Source of the DNA: a virus
Length of the DNA stretch: 49,320 nucleotides
IMG/VR virus record: IMGVR_UViG_3300030430_003611
Span: 1-49,320 of that record
Reading direction: 5' to 3' (one strand)
Shown here: positions 10,298-18,293 of the stretch, one piece after another
How the letters are laid out: each line of letters begins with the position of its first letter
How positions within the stretch are numbered: position 1 is the stretch's first letter
The notes under the pieces: model-generated
The model's input: the letters and a program-made list of their open reading frames with translations, nothing else
Databases searched by the model: none
What the model was told of the DNA's origin: nothing
Position numbers and translations under genes: made by a program

Positions 10298-10525
10298 ATG
10301 GTTCATGCTTTTCTGTTACTGGTTTACTTAGGAACCGGTGATACTAGATCGTTAGTGAGCGGAGATATGTATTTCTACTCAGTTGTGGATTGTAACTATT
10401 TCGCCAACCAAGTTGCGAAACGGTACGGAAATTATCGAAGTATCGAAAATATCAACCCCAAAGACAGGGTTACTTCATATTGCGTACCGAAAAATGTTGA
10501 CCCCGAACTTGTCAAAATATATTAG
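10298..10525 (+). CDS. Small putative secreted protein
   Basis: A 75-residue protein. The first 11 residues are hydrophobic (MVHAFLLLVYL), like a short signal or anchor, followed by a soluble domain with two Cys residues that could pair in the periplasm. It lies inside the lysis block. It might be a lysis accessory protein, but there is no lipobox and no recognised spanin signature. An overlapping frame at 10383-10565 is a shadow. Confidence 0.5.
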   Translation: MVHAFLLLVYLGTGDTRSLVSGDMYFYSVVDCNYFANQVAKRYGNYRSIENINPKDRVTSYCVPKNVDPELVKIY

Positions 10526-10533
10526 AGGACAAA

Positions 10534-10911
10534 ATGATACAGGCTCTGATACCCGCGATAACTGAATTAGCTGGCGGTTGGCTCAAGGGTAAGGCAGAAG
10601 AAAAAGCTGCACAATCTAGAGTCAAGGTCGCTAAGGCAGAGGCCGAAGCAGAGGTGATGAAGGTCGCCGCTACGCATGAGGCTGGCTGGGAAAAGATTAT
10701 GGCTGAAGCCAGCAAGGATAGCTGGAAGGATGAAGCTTGGACAATTTTGTTTATTCTTATCATTGCAATGTGTTTTATACCGCCGCTTCAACCTTATGTC
10801 GATAGAGGTTTCGAAGTATTATCAACAACACCAGATTGGTTTCAATGGGCTATGTATGCGTCAATCGCAGCTTCCTTTGGACTCCGTGGGATAAAAGGAC
10901 TCAAGAAGTAA
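10534..10911 (+). CDS. Holin, three-TM / GTA-holin-like type
   Basis: A 125-residue protein. The N-terminus (MIQALIPAITELAGGWL) is an amphipathic helix, followed by an Ala/Glu/Lys coiled region, then DSWKDEAWTILFILIIAMCFIPP and a second hydrophobic segment (FQWAMYASIAASFGLRGIKG). This arrangement and the W-x-D-E/R-W motif before the membrane helix are typical of the 3TM holin family found in gene-transfer agents and marine phages. The stop codon abuts the ATG of the lysozyme gene, the classical holin-endolysin order. Confidence 0.75.
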   Translation: MIQALIPAITELAGGWLKGKAEEKAAQSRVKVAKAEAEAEVMKVAATHEAGWEKIMAEASKDSWKDEAWTILFILIIAMCFIPPLQPYVDRGFEVLSTTPDWFQWAMYASIAASFGLRGIKGLKK

Positions 10912-11355
10912 ATGGATACAGATAAACTAAAACGAGAATTAGAGGCAGACGAAGGCTGTGTATACTCTGTCTATCTAGATCATCTTGATCTTCCAACCTT
11001 TGGCATTGGTCACCTTATTCGTAAGAACGATCCCGAATATGGATTAGAGGTAGGAGCCGCTGTTTCTTCCGAACGTGTATTAGAAGCGTTTGAAGAAGAT
11101 ATTCAAGTCGTCCTTGACGACTGCGAAAATCTCTACCAAGACTTTGGTGATTTGCCTGAAGAAGCACAGTTGATCATAGCCAATATGATGTTTAACCTTG
11201 GCTACCCACGTCTGTCCAAATTTAAGGGTATGAAAGCCGGTGTCGACGCTCGAGATTGGCAAAAAGCCGCAGACGAGATGGTCGACTCACGTTGGTATAA
11301 GCAAGTAACTAACCGTGCTGAGCGGTTGGTTCAGCGGATGCGAGCGGTCGGATAG
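10912..11355 (+). CDS. Endolysin, T4-type lysozyme (GH24)
   Basis: A 147-residue peptidoglycan hydrolase of the T4 lysozyme family, which cleaves the MurNAc-GlcNAc bond at lysis. The catalytic triad can be read with T4 spacing: Glu14 (DEG), Asp23 (YLD) and Thr29 in a PTFGIGHL segment (T4: E11, D20, T26). The C-terminus has the usual NMMFNLG and W-R-A-E-R elements. There is no signal peptide, so export presumably depends on the holin directly upstream. Its 3' end runs 47 bases into the convergent XRE gene. Confidence 0.92.
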   Translation: MDTDKLKRELEADEGCVYSVYLDHLDLPTFGIGHLIRKNDPEYGLEVGAAVSSERVLEAFEEDIQVVLDDCENLYQDFGDLPEEAQLIIANMMFNLGYPRLSKFKGMKAGVDARDWQKAADEMVDSRWYKQVTNRAERLVQRMRAVG

Positions 11356-11533
11356 TGACCTCGTAACCCATCTTGTTTAGAACCTTATTGAAGTTCGACA
11401 AGGTGGGTTGCCGCTGTTTAGCTTCCCATGTGTATACAGTAATCAGGCTTACGCCCGTATCTTTGGAGACGTCTTTTTGAGAGAGTCCAGACTCTTTTCT
11501 AAGTTGTTTGAACTCATCAATTAGATCAGCCAT
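11309..11533 (-). CDS. XRE-family helix-turn-helix regulator
   Basis: A 74-residue protein. The start chosen is the ATG at 11533 rather than a TTG at 11542. Residues about 8-55 form a Cro/CI-type HTH (LRKESGLSQKDVSKDTGVS then ITVYTWEAKQRQPT). It is the second gene of a two-gene minus-strand operon, overlapping the end of the SNF2 helicase gene, and its 3' end is antisense to the lysozyme gene. It is a candidate for binding the GTTATGATAAC or CATAAT elements at 29.3 kb, or the promoter palindromes, but nothing here proves the target. Confidence 0.85.
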   Translation of the reverse strand: MADLIDEFKQLRKESGLSQKDVSKDTGVSLITVYTWEAKQRQPTLSNFNKVLNKMGYEVTIRPLASAEPTAQHG

Positions 11534-12969
11534 TTTTTCCAATCTTCCTCTAGCACTTCTGTTGCGATATTTATCTTCTTGCGTAGAGCACCGACTATCT
11601 TTTCGTCGACCGTGCCTTGTGCGATTAAGTCGATGTAGGTAACCGCGTTCGTTTGACCTATTCTATGCGCACGGTCTTCTGACTGTAACCTTACTTCAAG
11701 ATCGTAGCTGTTACTATAATAAATTACTGTTGATGCAGCAGTTAAGGTTAATCCATACCCGCCTGTTCTTGGCTGTCCAACAAAGAACCTTAGATCTTCG
11801 TCTGTTTGAAAACGCTCAACAATACCTTGACGTGCTTCACCATCTGTATCCCCAAAATAAGTAGCTACAGAATTTGAGCCATAGGCTCTTGCTAACTCCA
11901 TTTCGATAGCCATAATATCGTGTCGGTAATTAGCCCATATAATTGCTTTGCCGTTTACTTCTTCTAAAATAGCAAGCAGCTCTGGCATACGATTGTTGTT
12001 AAACCGCACGATGTTACCGTCGTCCGTATTTACAAAACCACAACTAATTTGATGTAGCCTAAGAAGCTGCGTAATGACGGCGTTCGCAGTTACCATTTCC
12101 ATGTCGTCTAACAACGCCACAGCGGTCTTCTTCATTTGGTTGTACATTTTCTTTTGTTCAGGCGTTAACTCGATCGAACGCCTCGTATATGTCTTTTCCG
12201 GTAAGTCGAGACACTCTTCTTTTGTAACTCGAAACGAATAAGGCTTAATAGATTCAGTAAGCTCGTCGAGGTTACGGAACCCAAGAATCTGATTATATTG
12301 ATGCGAACCACCCGCCGCGCTTCGTTTTATCATGTCCGCGTAACGGGCGCAAAAAGCATAATACGATTTGAAACCTAGTAGCTGTTCGCCCAAAAACTGA
12401 AACTGCGCAAACAAATCTAACGGTGTTTTAGTAATCGGCGATCCTGTAAGAATCCTCTTGTACTTACAGCGTTTAGCGATACGGATAGCGGCTTTCGTTC
12501 TACGCGCTTTATGGTTCTTAATTACTGTTGATTCATCTACAGCAATTAGTGTCGAACCACCGTGCGAAGAAATAAATTTGGTAGCGACTTCCTCAGCTTT
12601 CCCAGTAGATAACGCTTCGATATTCATAACGAGGATATGTAGGTTATCGTCTGGCCTCCATATTTCTCGGATGGCTTCTTTATGCGCTTTCGTCAAAGGG
12701 GATGCCCAATACGCAACTCTGTAGTTTGTTGTATCCGGCATATGGGCGGGGAGTTCCTTACCTACCCAGTTTTTGTAAACGCCCTTTGGAGCAAGGATAA
12801 TAGCTGAGTTAATTAAATCTTGGCTATCTAAGTACGCGATCGTGTCTACTAGAACCTTGGACTTTCCTGTCCCCATATCCATAAGCAACGCAAACGACTC
12901 GCTTTGGTAAGAGACTTTGAGCGCCTCTAGCTGGTGATTATACGGTTTGGTTCTAAAGGTGAATGTCAT
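11521..12969 (-). CDS. SNF2-like superfamily 2 helicase/ATPase
   Basis: A 482-residue protein with two RecA-like lobes. Walker A is DMGTGKSK (about 31-38), Walker B is the VDES motif followed by IKN, a SITKTP-like motif III follows, and motif VI is QSEDRAHRIGQ. This is the SNF2/Rad54-type set carried by many phages, which probably remodels protein-DNA complexes or helps replication or recombination. It is transcribed leftwards from the regulatory region at 12.97-13.2 kb, apart from the rightward replication genes, and is followed by the overlapping XRE gene. Confidence 0.9.
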   Translation of the reverse strand: MTFTFRTKPYNHQLEALKVSYQSESFALLMDMGTGKSKVLVDTIAYLDSQDLINSAIILAPKGVYKNWVGKELPAHMPDTTNYRVAYWASPLTKAHKEAIREIWRPDDNLHILVMNIEALSTGKAEEVATKFISSHGGSTLIAVDESTVIKNHKARRTKAAIRIAKRCKYKRILTGSPITKTPLDLFAQFQFLGEQLLGFKSYYAFCARYADMIKRSAAGGSHQYNQILGFRNLDELTESIKPYSFRVTKEECLDLPEKTYTRRSIELTPEQKKMYNQMKKTAVALLDDMEMVTANAVITQLLRLHQISCGFVNTDDGNIVRFNNNRMPELLAILEEVNGKAIIWANYRHDIMAIEMELARAYGSNSVATYFGDTDGEARQGIVERFQTDEDLRFFVGQPRTGGYGLTLTAASTVIYYSNSYDLEVRLQSEDRAHRIGQTNAVTYIDLIAQGTVDEKIVGALRKKINIATEVLEEDWKKWLI

Positions 12970-12991
12970 AAAAAAGTACCTACCTGTTTCC

Positions 12992-13012
12992 GAGTATATA
13001 ATATAGTATAGC
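12992..13012 (-). promoter_or_regulatory. Promoter-like AT palindrome for the leftward operon
   Basis: Read on the minus strand this is GCTATACTATATTATATACT, matching the CTATACTATATTA core of the repeated promoter element at 23751. It lies 23-43 bases upstream of the helicase ATG. It contains TATACT and TATATT -10-like hexamers. The -35 region is not clear. Confidence 0.6.
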
Positions 13013-13073
13013 GCTCAAGTAAAGCTAATGTTCCTGTGGTACATAAGTATTTGCTGTAACCTCGAAAGTCTCT

Positions 13074-13177
13074 CGCGACGGCTTATCTATCTCATAAAGT
13101 CATCGCTATTGTCATAAGAAAGTTATGCAGTTGTAACAGCTACTTAGTTCCTTTTTTATGAGATTATGAGATTATGA
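13074..13177 (-). promoter_or_regulatory. Regulatory cassette B (related in inversion to 29.26-29.38 kb)
   Basis: Between the leftward helicase and the rightward replication genes. It contains GCGACGGCTTATC (13076-13088), a CATAAG/GTTATG-rich middle, and an 8-bp-period array TTTATGAG ATTATGAG ATTATGAC (13155-13178). The same three blocks occur in reverse complement at 29265-29376. In both places the GATAAGCCGTCG block points to a gene about 105 bp downstream: here the helicase, there the small terminase. The stretch 13016-13268 holds no credible gene. Confidence 0.6.
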
Positions 13178-13268
13178 CGAGCTTTTACAGTAATACGACC
13201 TTTAAATACTGTGGTACAGACTATAGGGTACTTAGCTCTACGACCAACCTTTTAGAAGGGAGAAGACT

Positions 13269-13835
13269 TTGGTTAAAGACAACCTTGACGATATCCTCGG
13301 AGGCGAGGCGATAAACACCATAGCAGTCGAGGCAACCGACGGTGAAGTCCGTCGCATTGCTGAGTTGGCAAATAAACAACTCGATCTTGAGCGCGGCGTT
13401 GCCGATCTCGAGAGTCAACTGAAAGCCAAGAAGGAACAACTTCGTGTCGTACAAGAACACGACCTTCCTGATGCTTTGGCCGAAGCGGGTGTATCTGAGA
13501 TACGCCTAGCAGATGGCTCTAGGGTGAAAGCCGAACCGTTTGTTACAGCCCACATCACGAAAGCTAAATCCGAAGAGGCGCATGCGTGGCTCGTCGATAA
13601 TGGTTTTGGTGACATCATCAAAAGGGAAGTAACAGCAAAATTTGGTAAAAGTGACGATAACTGGATGATCGCAGTGGAAGCTCTGCAATCTAAAGGTATC
13701 AAAATAGAAACCAAAGAAGCGGTTCACCACTCAACTCTGAAGGCGTTTGCTAAAGAACAGATGGAAGCAGGAACAGATTTACCTGTTGATCTGCTTGGTC
13801 TGTATTCCGGCTTCAAATCAAAGATCGCTAAATAG
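13269..13835 (+). CDS. Hypothetical coiled-coil protein, first of replication operon
   Basis: A 188-residue protein starting at TTG, 5-6 bases after a GGGAGA ribosome site. Residues about 25-60 are a strong coiled coil (LANKQLDLERGVADLESQLKAK broken here into heptads of Leu/Ile), followed by a mixed alpha/beta domain with the DGSRVK and SEEAHAWL elements. Proteins of this shape precede SSB-like genes in several marine phages. It could act on DNA or as a nuclease inhibitor, but I do not recognise a family well enough to assign a function. Confidence 0.65.
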   Translation: MVKDNLDDILGGEAINTIAVEATDGEVRRIAELANKQLDLERGVADLESQLKAKKEQLRVVQEHDLPDALAEAGVSEIRLADGSRVKAEPFVTAHITKAKSEEAHAWLVDNGFGDIIKREVTAKFGKSDDNWMIAVEALQSKGIKIETKEAVHHSTLKAFAKEQMEAGTDLPVDLLGLYSGFKSKIAK

Positions 13836-13845
13836 GAGGTTTACC

Positions 13846-14634
13846 ATGGCGAAAAACGAAGTTGCAATCAAAAATGGCGGCGGTGCAGTCGCAGTAATAG
13901 ATGATGATCTGCTGTCCTTGGGTACAGGTCTAGAGGATACATCGTCTGATGACTTTGCTATCCCGTTCTTGCAGTTACTGCAAGCCCTCAGCCCCCAGCT
14001 CAACAAGAATGACGGTAAGTACGTCAAAGGCGCTGAGCAAGGTAACATCTTTAATACTGTTACTGGTGACGTGGCAGATGGAGATGAGGGTCTTATTGTG
14101 GTCCCTTGCTATTACAATAAGAAGTATCTTGAGTGGGCTCCACGCGAAAGCGGAGGTGGCCTTATCAATACACACGATAGCCGTGATATCTTAACGAAGA
14201 CCGTTAAGAATGAGCGGGGCCAGTTTGTGTTAGAAAACGGTAACTACATTAACGAAACAGCACATTTTTATGTGATGGTTTGTAATGCAGATGAAACCGA
14301 ATGGACGCAAGCAGTCATTGCAATGACCTCTACCCAGCTATCTAAAGCTCGTAAATGGGTTAGCCAGATGAAACAGCGGCGTGTAAAAAACTCTGCTGGA
14401 TCAATGGTTGAGGCACCTATGTTCTTGTTTAAATACCGGTTGAAGACGGTAGCAGAACAGAACGACCGTGGCTCATGGTACGGTTGGTCTATTGGTCTAG
14501 AGGGTCAGGCTACTAACCGCGATATGATTCTTGAGGGTGCAAACTTCCTCAAGATGATTAAAGCTGGTGAGGTACAGGCTAAAGACCCCGAGGCGGCTGG
14601 TACTTCCTCTGAAAAGGAAGATGTTCCCTTCTAA
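13846..14634 (+). CDS. Putative single-stranded-DNA-binding protein
   Basis: A 262-residue protein; the ATG at 13846 has an AGGAGG site 5-6 bases upstream, so in-frame sequence upstream is not coding. The middle is a beta-rich domain (about 50-220) with aromatic strands such as YYNKKYLEWAP and HFYVMVCN. The C-terminus is an acidic tail ending KEDVPF, closely like the D-x-I/V-P-F tip by which bacterial and phage SSBs recruit partners. It is followed by a strong terminator and the primase. SSB function is inferred from the tip, the operon and the overall build. Confidence 0.65.
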   Translation: MAKNEVAIKNGGGAVAVIDDDLLSLGTGLEDTSSDDFAIPFLQLLQALSPQLNKNDGKYVKGAEQGNIFNTVTGDVADGDEGLIVVPCYYNKKYLEWAPRESGGGLINTHDSRDILTKTVKNERGQFVLENGNYINETAHFYVMVCNADETEWTQAVIAMTSTQLSKARKWVSQMKQRRVKNSAGSMVEAPMFLFKYRLKTVAEQNDRGSWYGWSIGLEGQATNRDMILEGANFLKMIKAGEVQAKDPEAAGTSSEKEDVPF

Positions 14635-14641
14635 AAATGTT

Positions 14642-14669
14642 GGGGGAGCGTAACTCGCTCCCCCTTTTT
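14642..14669 (+). terminator. Rho-independent terminator after SSB-like gene
   Basis: A 9-bp perfect stem GGGGGAGCG/CGCTCCCCC with a 5-base loop and five T residues. It separates the SSB-like gene from the primase and probably sets their relative expression. Confidence 0.85.
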
Positions 14670-14691
14670 GGTTTGTTGGAAGGGAATGAGT

Positions 14692-16224
14692 ATGTCTACG
14701 AAAGATTTTGCAGAATTATTTTCAGGTTTACGGTTAGCGTATGGCTCTTATCGTCCTAATGAAGATAACGGCCCCGGTAAACAAAAGGGTCAATATCGTG
14801 TTGTTTCCGAAGACCTCGATGACGACAGGTTATTAGAACTTTGGGAAAATCATTTAGCTGGTCAAGAATCACTTGGGATCGTACCGATCCGAGAAGATAA
14901 CAGTTGTGTTTGGGGCGCTATAGATATTGACAGTTACCCGCTCAAACACGATGACTTAGTTGAGCGTTTAGTAAAAAGGAACGAACTTCCCTTTGTCGTT
15001 GCGCGTTCTAAATCGGGCGGCGCACATGTTTATTGTTTTGTATCGGAGCCTGTACCCGCGTCTGTAATGCAGGGTAAATTAAAAGAAATCGCTTCTGCGC
15101 TTGGTTATGGCACTGCCGAGATTTTTCCGAAACAAATAAAATTGCTCTTAGAGAAGGGCGACCGGGGCAATATCCTAAACATGCCTTACTTCGGCGGCAC
15201 GTCTTCAACACGTTATTGCCATAACGATGACGGTGAAGGTATTCTCGACCTAGAAGAATTTATCGAACACGCTAAGTCGAAGCGTATTACACGCCGTGAG
15301 TTAGAAAACTTATCGCCACAAGCCATCCATAACGCTGATGAGGATCCCGATCTAGAGGGTGCGCCGCCATGCTTACGATCGCTTTGTACGATGGGCTTTC
15401 CTGAAGGGACACGCAATAACGGTCTATTCGATCTTGGGGTGTTTGCTCGTAAGAAGTTTCAGGATACTTGGGAACGCAAGGTCGAAGAATTTAACTTCAA
15501 GTTTATGAAGCCACCATTAGGTGCTCAAGAAGTGTTGACCGTTATCCGCGCTTTGAATAATAAGGACTACCTCTACAAATGTAATGACCAGCCTATCGCG
15601 GCGTATTGTAATGCAGCGGTCTGTCGAACGTGTGACTACGGCGTAGGGTCGTCAGGTGGGTTGCCGCAGTTTGGTAATTTACAAAAGCAGGACTCCCAAC
15701 CTCCGATCTGGTTTCTTGACGTAGAGGGACACCGCTTAGAGTTGACAACGGAAGAGCTTCAAAACCAAACAAAGTTTCAACGTCGGTGCATGGACGCTCT
15801 TAATTTTATGCCACCGACCCAACGGCAAAATACTTGGCGCAATACGATGCAGTCATTACTCGATGCTGTTTCGATTATTGAAGTACCAAAAGACGTATCC
15901 GTTGAGGGACAGTTCATGGAGTTGCTAGAGTCGTTCTGTACTGAACGAGCGCAAGCTCAAAGTCGTGACGAATTACTGTTAGGTAAGCCTTGGACTGAGG
16001 AAGGTAAAACGTATTTTAGGCTCAAGGATCTTCTTGACTATTTTAGTAGACAGCAGTTTCGTGATTATGGTCGAAATAATATAGCCGCTCGTATTCGCGA
16101 ACTTGGTGGGAGTCATCATTTCTTTCATGTAAAAGGTAAGGGGATTACGGTCTGGTTTGTACCAGAATACACAGGCCAAGACGGTTCATTCGATACACCT
16201 GAAATGAAAGAAGAACCGTTCTAA
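14692..16224 (+). CDS. Archaeo-eukaryotic-type (AEP) primase
   Basis: A 510-residue protein. The ATG at 14692 is preferred because GGAAGGGA ends six bases upstream. The N-terminal domain carries AEP polymerase signatures: the DxD pair in AIDIDSYPL (Asp78, Asp80), the SKSGGAHVYCF segment with His112, and AEIFPKQ. It resembles the TOTE-type AEP primases of phages. A possible Zn-binding Cys cluster (CNAAVCRTC) sits near residue 310. It should make RNA or DNA primers for the family A polymerase. It ends in EEPF, a short acidic/Phe tail. The next gene starts at its stop codon (TAATG). Confidence 0.8.
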   Translation: MSTKDFAELFSGLRLAYGSYRPNEDNGPGKQKGQYRVVSEDLDDDRLLELWENHLAGQESLGIVPIREDNSCVWGAIDIDSYPLKHDDLVERLVKRNELPFVVARSKSGGAHVYCFVSEPVPASVMQGKLKEIASALGYGTAEIFPKQIKLLLEKGDRGNILNMPYFGGTSSTRYCHNDDGEGILDLEEFIEHAKSKRITRRELENLSPQAIHNADEDPDLEGAPPCLRSLCTMGFPEGTRNNGLFDLGVFARKKFQDTWERKVEEFNFKFMKPPLGAQEVLTVIRALNNKDYLYKCNDQPIAAYCNAAVCRTCDYGVGSSGGLPQFGNLQKQDSQPPIWFLDVEGHRLELTTEELQNQTKFQRRCMDALNFMPPTQRQNTWRNTMQSLLDAVSIIEVPKDVSVEGQFMELLESFCTERAQAQSRDELLLGKPWTEEGKTYFRLKDLLDYFSRQQFRDYGRNNIAARIRELGGSHHFFHVKGKGITVWFVPEYTGQDGSFDTPEMKEEPF

Positions 16225-17729
16225 TGGCTGGCGACCCAAGTACATGGTCGATTATCCTTGGGCCACCCGGCACAGGCAAAACGACGACGATCCTGAATCT
16301 TATCGAATTAGAAATGCAAAAAGGCACACCGCCTGACCGTATTGGGTATTTTGCTTTTACGAAGAAGGCTTCAGAAGAAGGGCGTGACCGGACGATGGAA
16401 CGCTTCGGATTAACCTCGAAAGAGTTACCGAATTTTCGTACGCTACACTCCCTTTGTCATCGGATGTTAGGTCTGTCGCGCAGTTCTGTTTTGAACGGTA
16501 ATTCATTGCGCGAGTTTAATGACATCATGGGGTTGCGATTATCTGGTCGTTCCGACATGGAAGAAGGTTCGATTTCCATGTTATCGAAAGACGACCGGCT
16601 CAGTTTTATCGAAGGTTTGTCGAGGCTCAGGTGCGTATCGTTACGAGAACAATGGCACCAGCATTACGACGAAGATATCGACTGGTTCGCGTTAGAACGG
16701 TTTCAGAAAGGGTTATATCAATTTAAGCAAGCAAGAGGCTTGCATGATTTCACCGATATGCTAGACCTCTGTGTTCAAAAACAGCTGGCTCCTAAACTAG
16801 ACGTCATGTTTGTAGACGAGGCGCAAGACCTCAGTCCCTTGCAGTGGAAGCTAGTAGAACTTTTGGCAAATAATTCGGAGCGCGTCTATATTGCCGGAGA
16901 TGACGACCAAGCCATTTTTAGATGGGCAGGGGCAGACGTGGATCATTTGGTTGCTTTGAGCGTGGGGAACGCTCGAGTGTTGGATCAAAGCTATCGTATC
17001 CCACGCAGTGTTCACCGTATCGCTGACAAAGTAATACGTCGTGTTAAGACACGAACAGATAAAGTTTGGAACCCCCGGCAGGAGGAAGGTCAAGTTGTCA
17101 GTGAAGCAAGTTTCGAGCATGTAGACCTAACAGCTGGTGATTGGTTAATCTTATCCCGATCGAATTATTTATTAAACGAACTTGACGCGCATTGTCGCAA
17201 CCTTGGTATATACTTTGAAAGGAAGGGCAATCCTTCTGTTTCTGAAAAGAAGATCGCTTCGGTTAAGGCTTGGGAGCGTTTACGCCGTGGTCATCTTGCG
17301 TATCCAGAAGACGCAACGTCAGCTGTCGCGTATATCAAGGGCGCGAAAAAGAAGAGCTTCGATAATTGCGCACCAACGGAAAGGCTCACGTTTTCGCAAG
17401 TATTACAGATATCGGGGTTGGATGAACCGTTAATCTGGCACGACATGTTCGATGCGATTTCAGTTTCTGAACGAAGCTATATGCTTTCTATTCTTAGACG
17501 TGGCGAAAAGATCACTGGTAAGCCACGAGTCAAACTTTCTACCATACACTCAGCAAAGGGGGGCGAGGCAGATAATGTTTTGCTCCTTACTGATATTCCC
17601 CACCGAACATGGAAAAGTTTTGAGAAGAATCCAGATGACGATACCCGTGTCTTTTATGTGGGCTTAACACGGGCAAAAAAGAACCTGCATATCGTACAGC
17701 CTATGAGCAATAAATATTTTCCAATGTAG
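16224..17729 (+). CDS. SF1 DNA helicase, UvrD/Rep-like
   Basis: A 501-residue ATP-dependent helicase. Motifs in order: Walker A GPPGTGKTT (residues 13-21), Walker B VDEAQDLSPLQW, motif III AGDDDQAIFRWAGAD, motif IV LDQSYRIP, motif V STIHSAKGGEADNV and motif VI VFYVGLTRAKKNLHI. It is shorter than UvrD or PcrA, as usual for phage versions. Coupled by a one-base overlap to the primase, it is the likely replicative helicase, since no DnaB- or T7-gp4-type gene is present in the window. Confidence 0.92.
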   Translation: MAGDPSTWSIILGPPGTGKTTTILNLIELEMQKGTPPDRIGYFAFTKKASEEGRDRTMERFGLTSKELPNFRTLHSLCHRMLGLSRSSVLNGNSLREFNDIMGLRLSGRSDMEEGSISMLSKDDRLSFIEGLSRLRCVSLREQWHQHYDEDIDWFALERFQKGLYQFKQARGLHDFTDMLDLCVQKQLAPKLDVMFVDEAQDLSPLQWKLVELLANNSERVYIAGDDDQAIFRWAGADVDHLVALSVGNARVLDQSYRIPRSVHRIADKVIRRVKTRTDKVWNPRQEEGQVVSEASFEHVDLTAGDWLILSRSNYLLNELDAHCRNLGIYFERKGNPSVSEKKIASVKAWERLRRGHLAYPEDATSAVAYIKGAKKKSFDNCAPTERLTFSQVLQISGLDEPLIWHDMFDAISVSERSYMLSILRRGEKITGKPRVKLSTIHSAKGGEADNVLLLTDIPHRTWKSFEKNPDDDTRVFYVGLTRAKKNLHIVQPMSNKYFPM

Positions 17730-17745
17730 AGGGTTTTCTACTTTA

Positions 17746-17781
17746 TTAAGAAAGTTTCCTAGTCTAAGGTTTTAAGAAAGT
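17746..17781 (+). repeat. Direct repeat TTAAGAAAGT x2
   Basis: TTAAGAAAGT occurs at 17746-17755 and 17772-17781, 26 bp apart, in the short gap between the helicase and the next gene and just upstream of its ribosome site. It could be a regulator-binding pair, or chance in an AT-rich leader. Confidence 0.4.
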
Positions 17782-17798
17782 AAGACCGGAGGTTGCTT

Positions 17799-18209
17799 AT
17801 GGGAGGTTGGATTCAAGTTGGACCCGACTCGTGGATGTATTCTAAAGACCACGATTTCGGGAAACAAGAAAAGTTCCCACGCCATAGGTGGCCGTCTAAG
17901 TATCATAAGGGAAAGAGGATAATGGAACCAGAGGTTATGGTGAAGGTAAAAAAAGCTGAAGCGGGTCGTAGCATTACGGGTCGTTTAAAAGTTGGTGCGA
18001 CCATCGTTTTCAATAAATACCCAGAAAAAGGACCGCGTCAGATGATGCTTATCCTTGAAAAGCTCGAAGAGTTTGGTGAGGGTGGTATCACTATTGGTAT
18101 GTTCTGGGAAAAGTTGGAGGGCCAGCTTCCGACTAAACAATCTGTAGACCGTGTCTACAAACACTATCATCGGGAGATGGTCGACAAGGAATACATCCGT
18201 ATTTCCTAG
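17799..18209 (+). CDS. Small winged-helix-like protein, member of a phage paralog family
   Basis: A 136-residue protein. The ATG at 17799 is chosen because GGAGG ends six bases before it. The N-terminus is aromatic and basic (GWIQVGPDSWMY, KFPRHRWPSKYHKGK). The C-terminal 60 residues (ILEKLEEFGEGGITIGMFWE, then TKQSVDRVYKHYHREMVDKEYI) align by eye with the C-terminal domains of the proteins at 30548 and 32043, suggesting a shared winged-helix fold. It probably binds DNA; its target is unknown. Confidence 0.65.
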   Translation: MGGWIQVGPDSWMYSKDHDFGKQEKFPRHRWPSKYHKGKRIMEPEVMVKVKKAEAGRSITGRLKVGATIVFNKYPEKGPRQMMLILEKLEEFGEGGITIGMFWEKLEGQLPTKQSVDRVYKHYHREMVDKEYIRIS

Positions 18210-18224
18210 CTAGTCTTTCGATGC

Positions 18225-18275
18225 GGGGGAGCGGCAGTGCGTTTTGCTTTCTCCTTGTAGGACTGCCGTTCCCCC
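18225..18275 (+). promoter_or_regulatory. Long hairpin between genes
   Basis: GGGGGAGCGGCAGT (18225-18238) pairs with ACTGCCGTTCCCCC (18262-18275): 14 pairs including one G-U, around a T-rich 23-base loop. It is not followed by a strong T run, so it may be a weak terminator, an RNA processing site or a leader structure for the gene at 18294. Confidence 0.65.
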
Positions 18276-18293
18276 ACCCTTTAGGAGTTCAGT

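Noticed and set aside
11309-12969. Toxin-antitoxin or lysogeny module
   Set aside because: An XRE protein is present, but its partner is a SNF2-type helicase, and no toxin, integrase or excisionase is seen.
13155-13178. CRISPR-like repeats
   Set aside because: Units are only 8 bp with no spacers; they are better explained as an iteron.
13747-13845. N-terminal extension of the SSB-like protein
   Set aside because: The upstream in-frame codons overlap the previous gene, and a perfect AGGAGG site points to the ATG at 13846.
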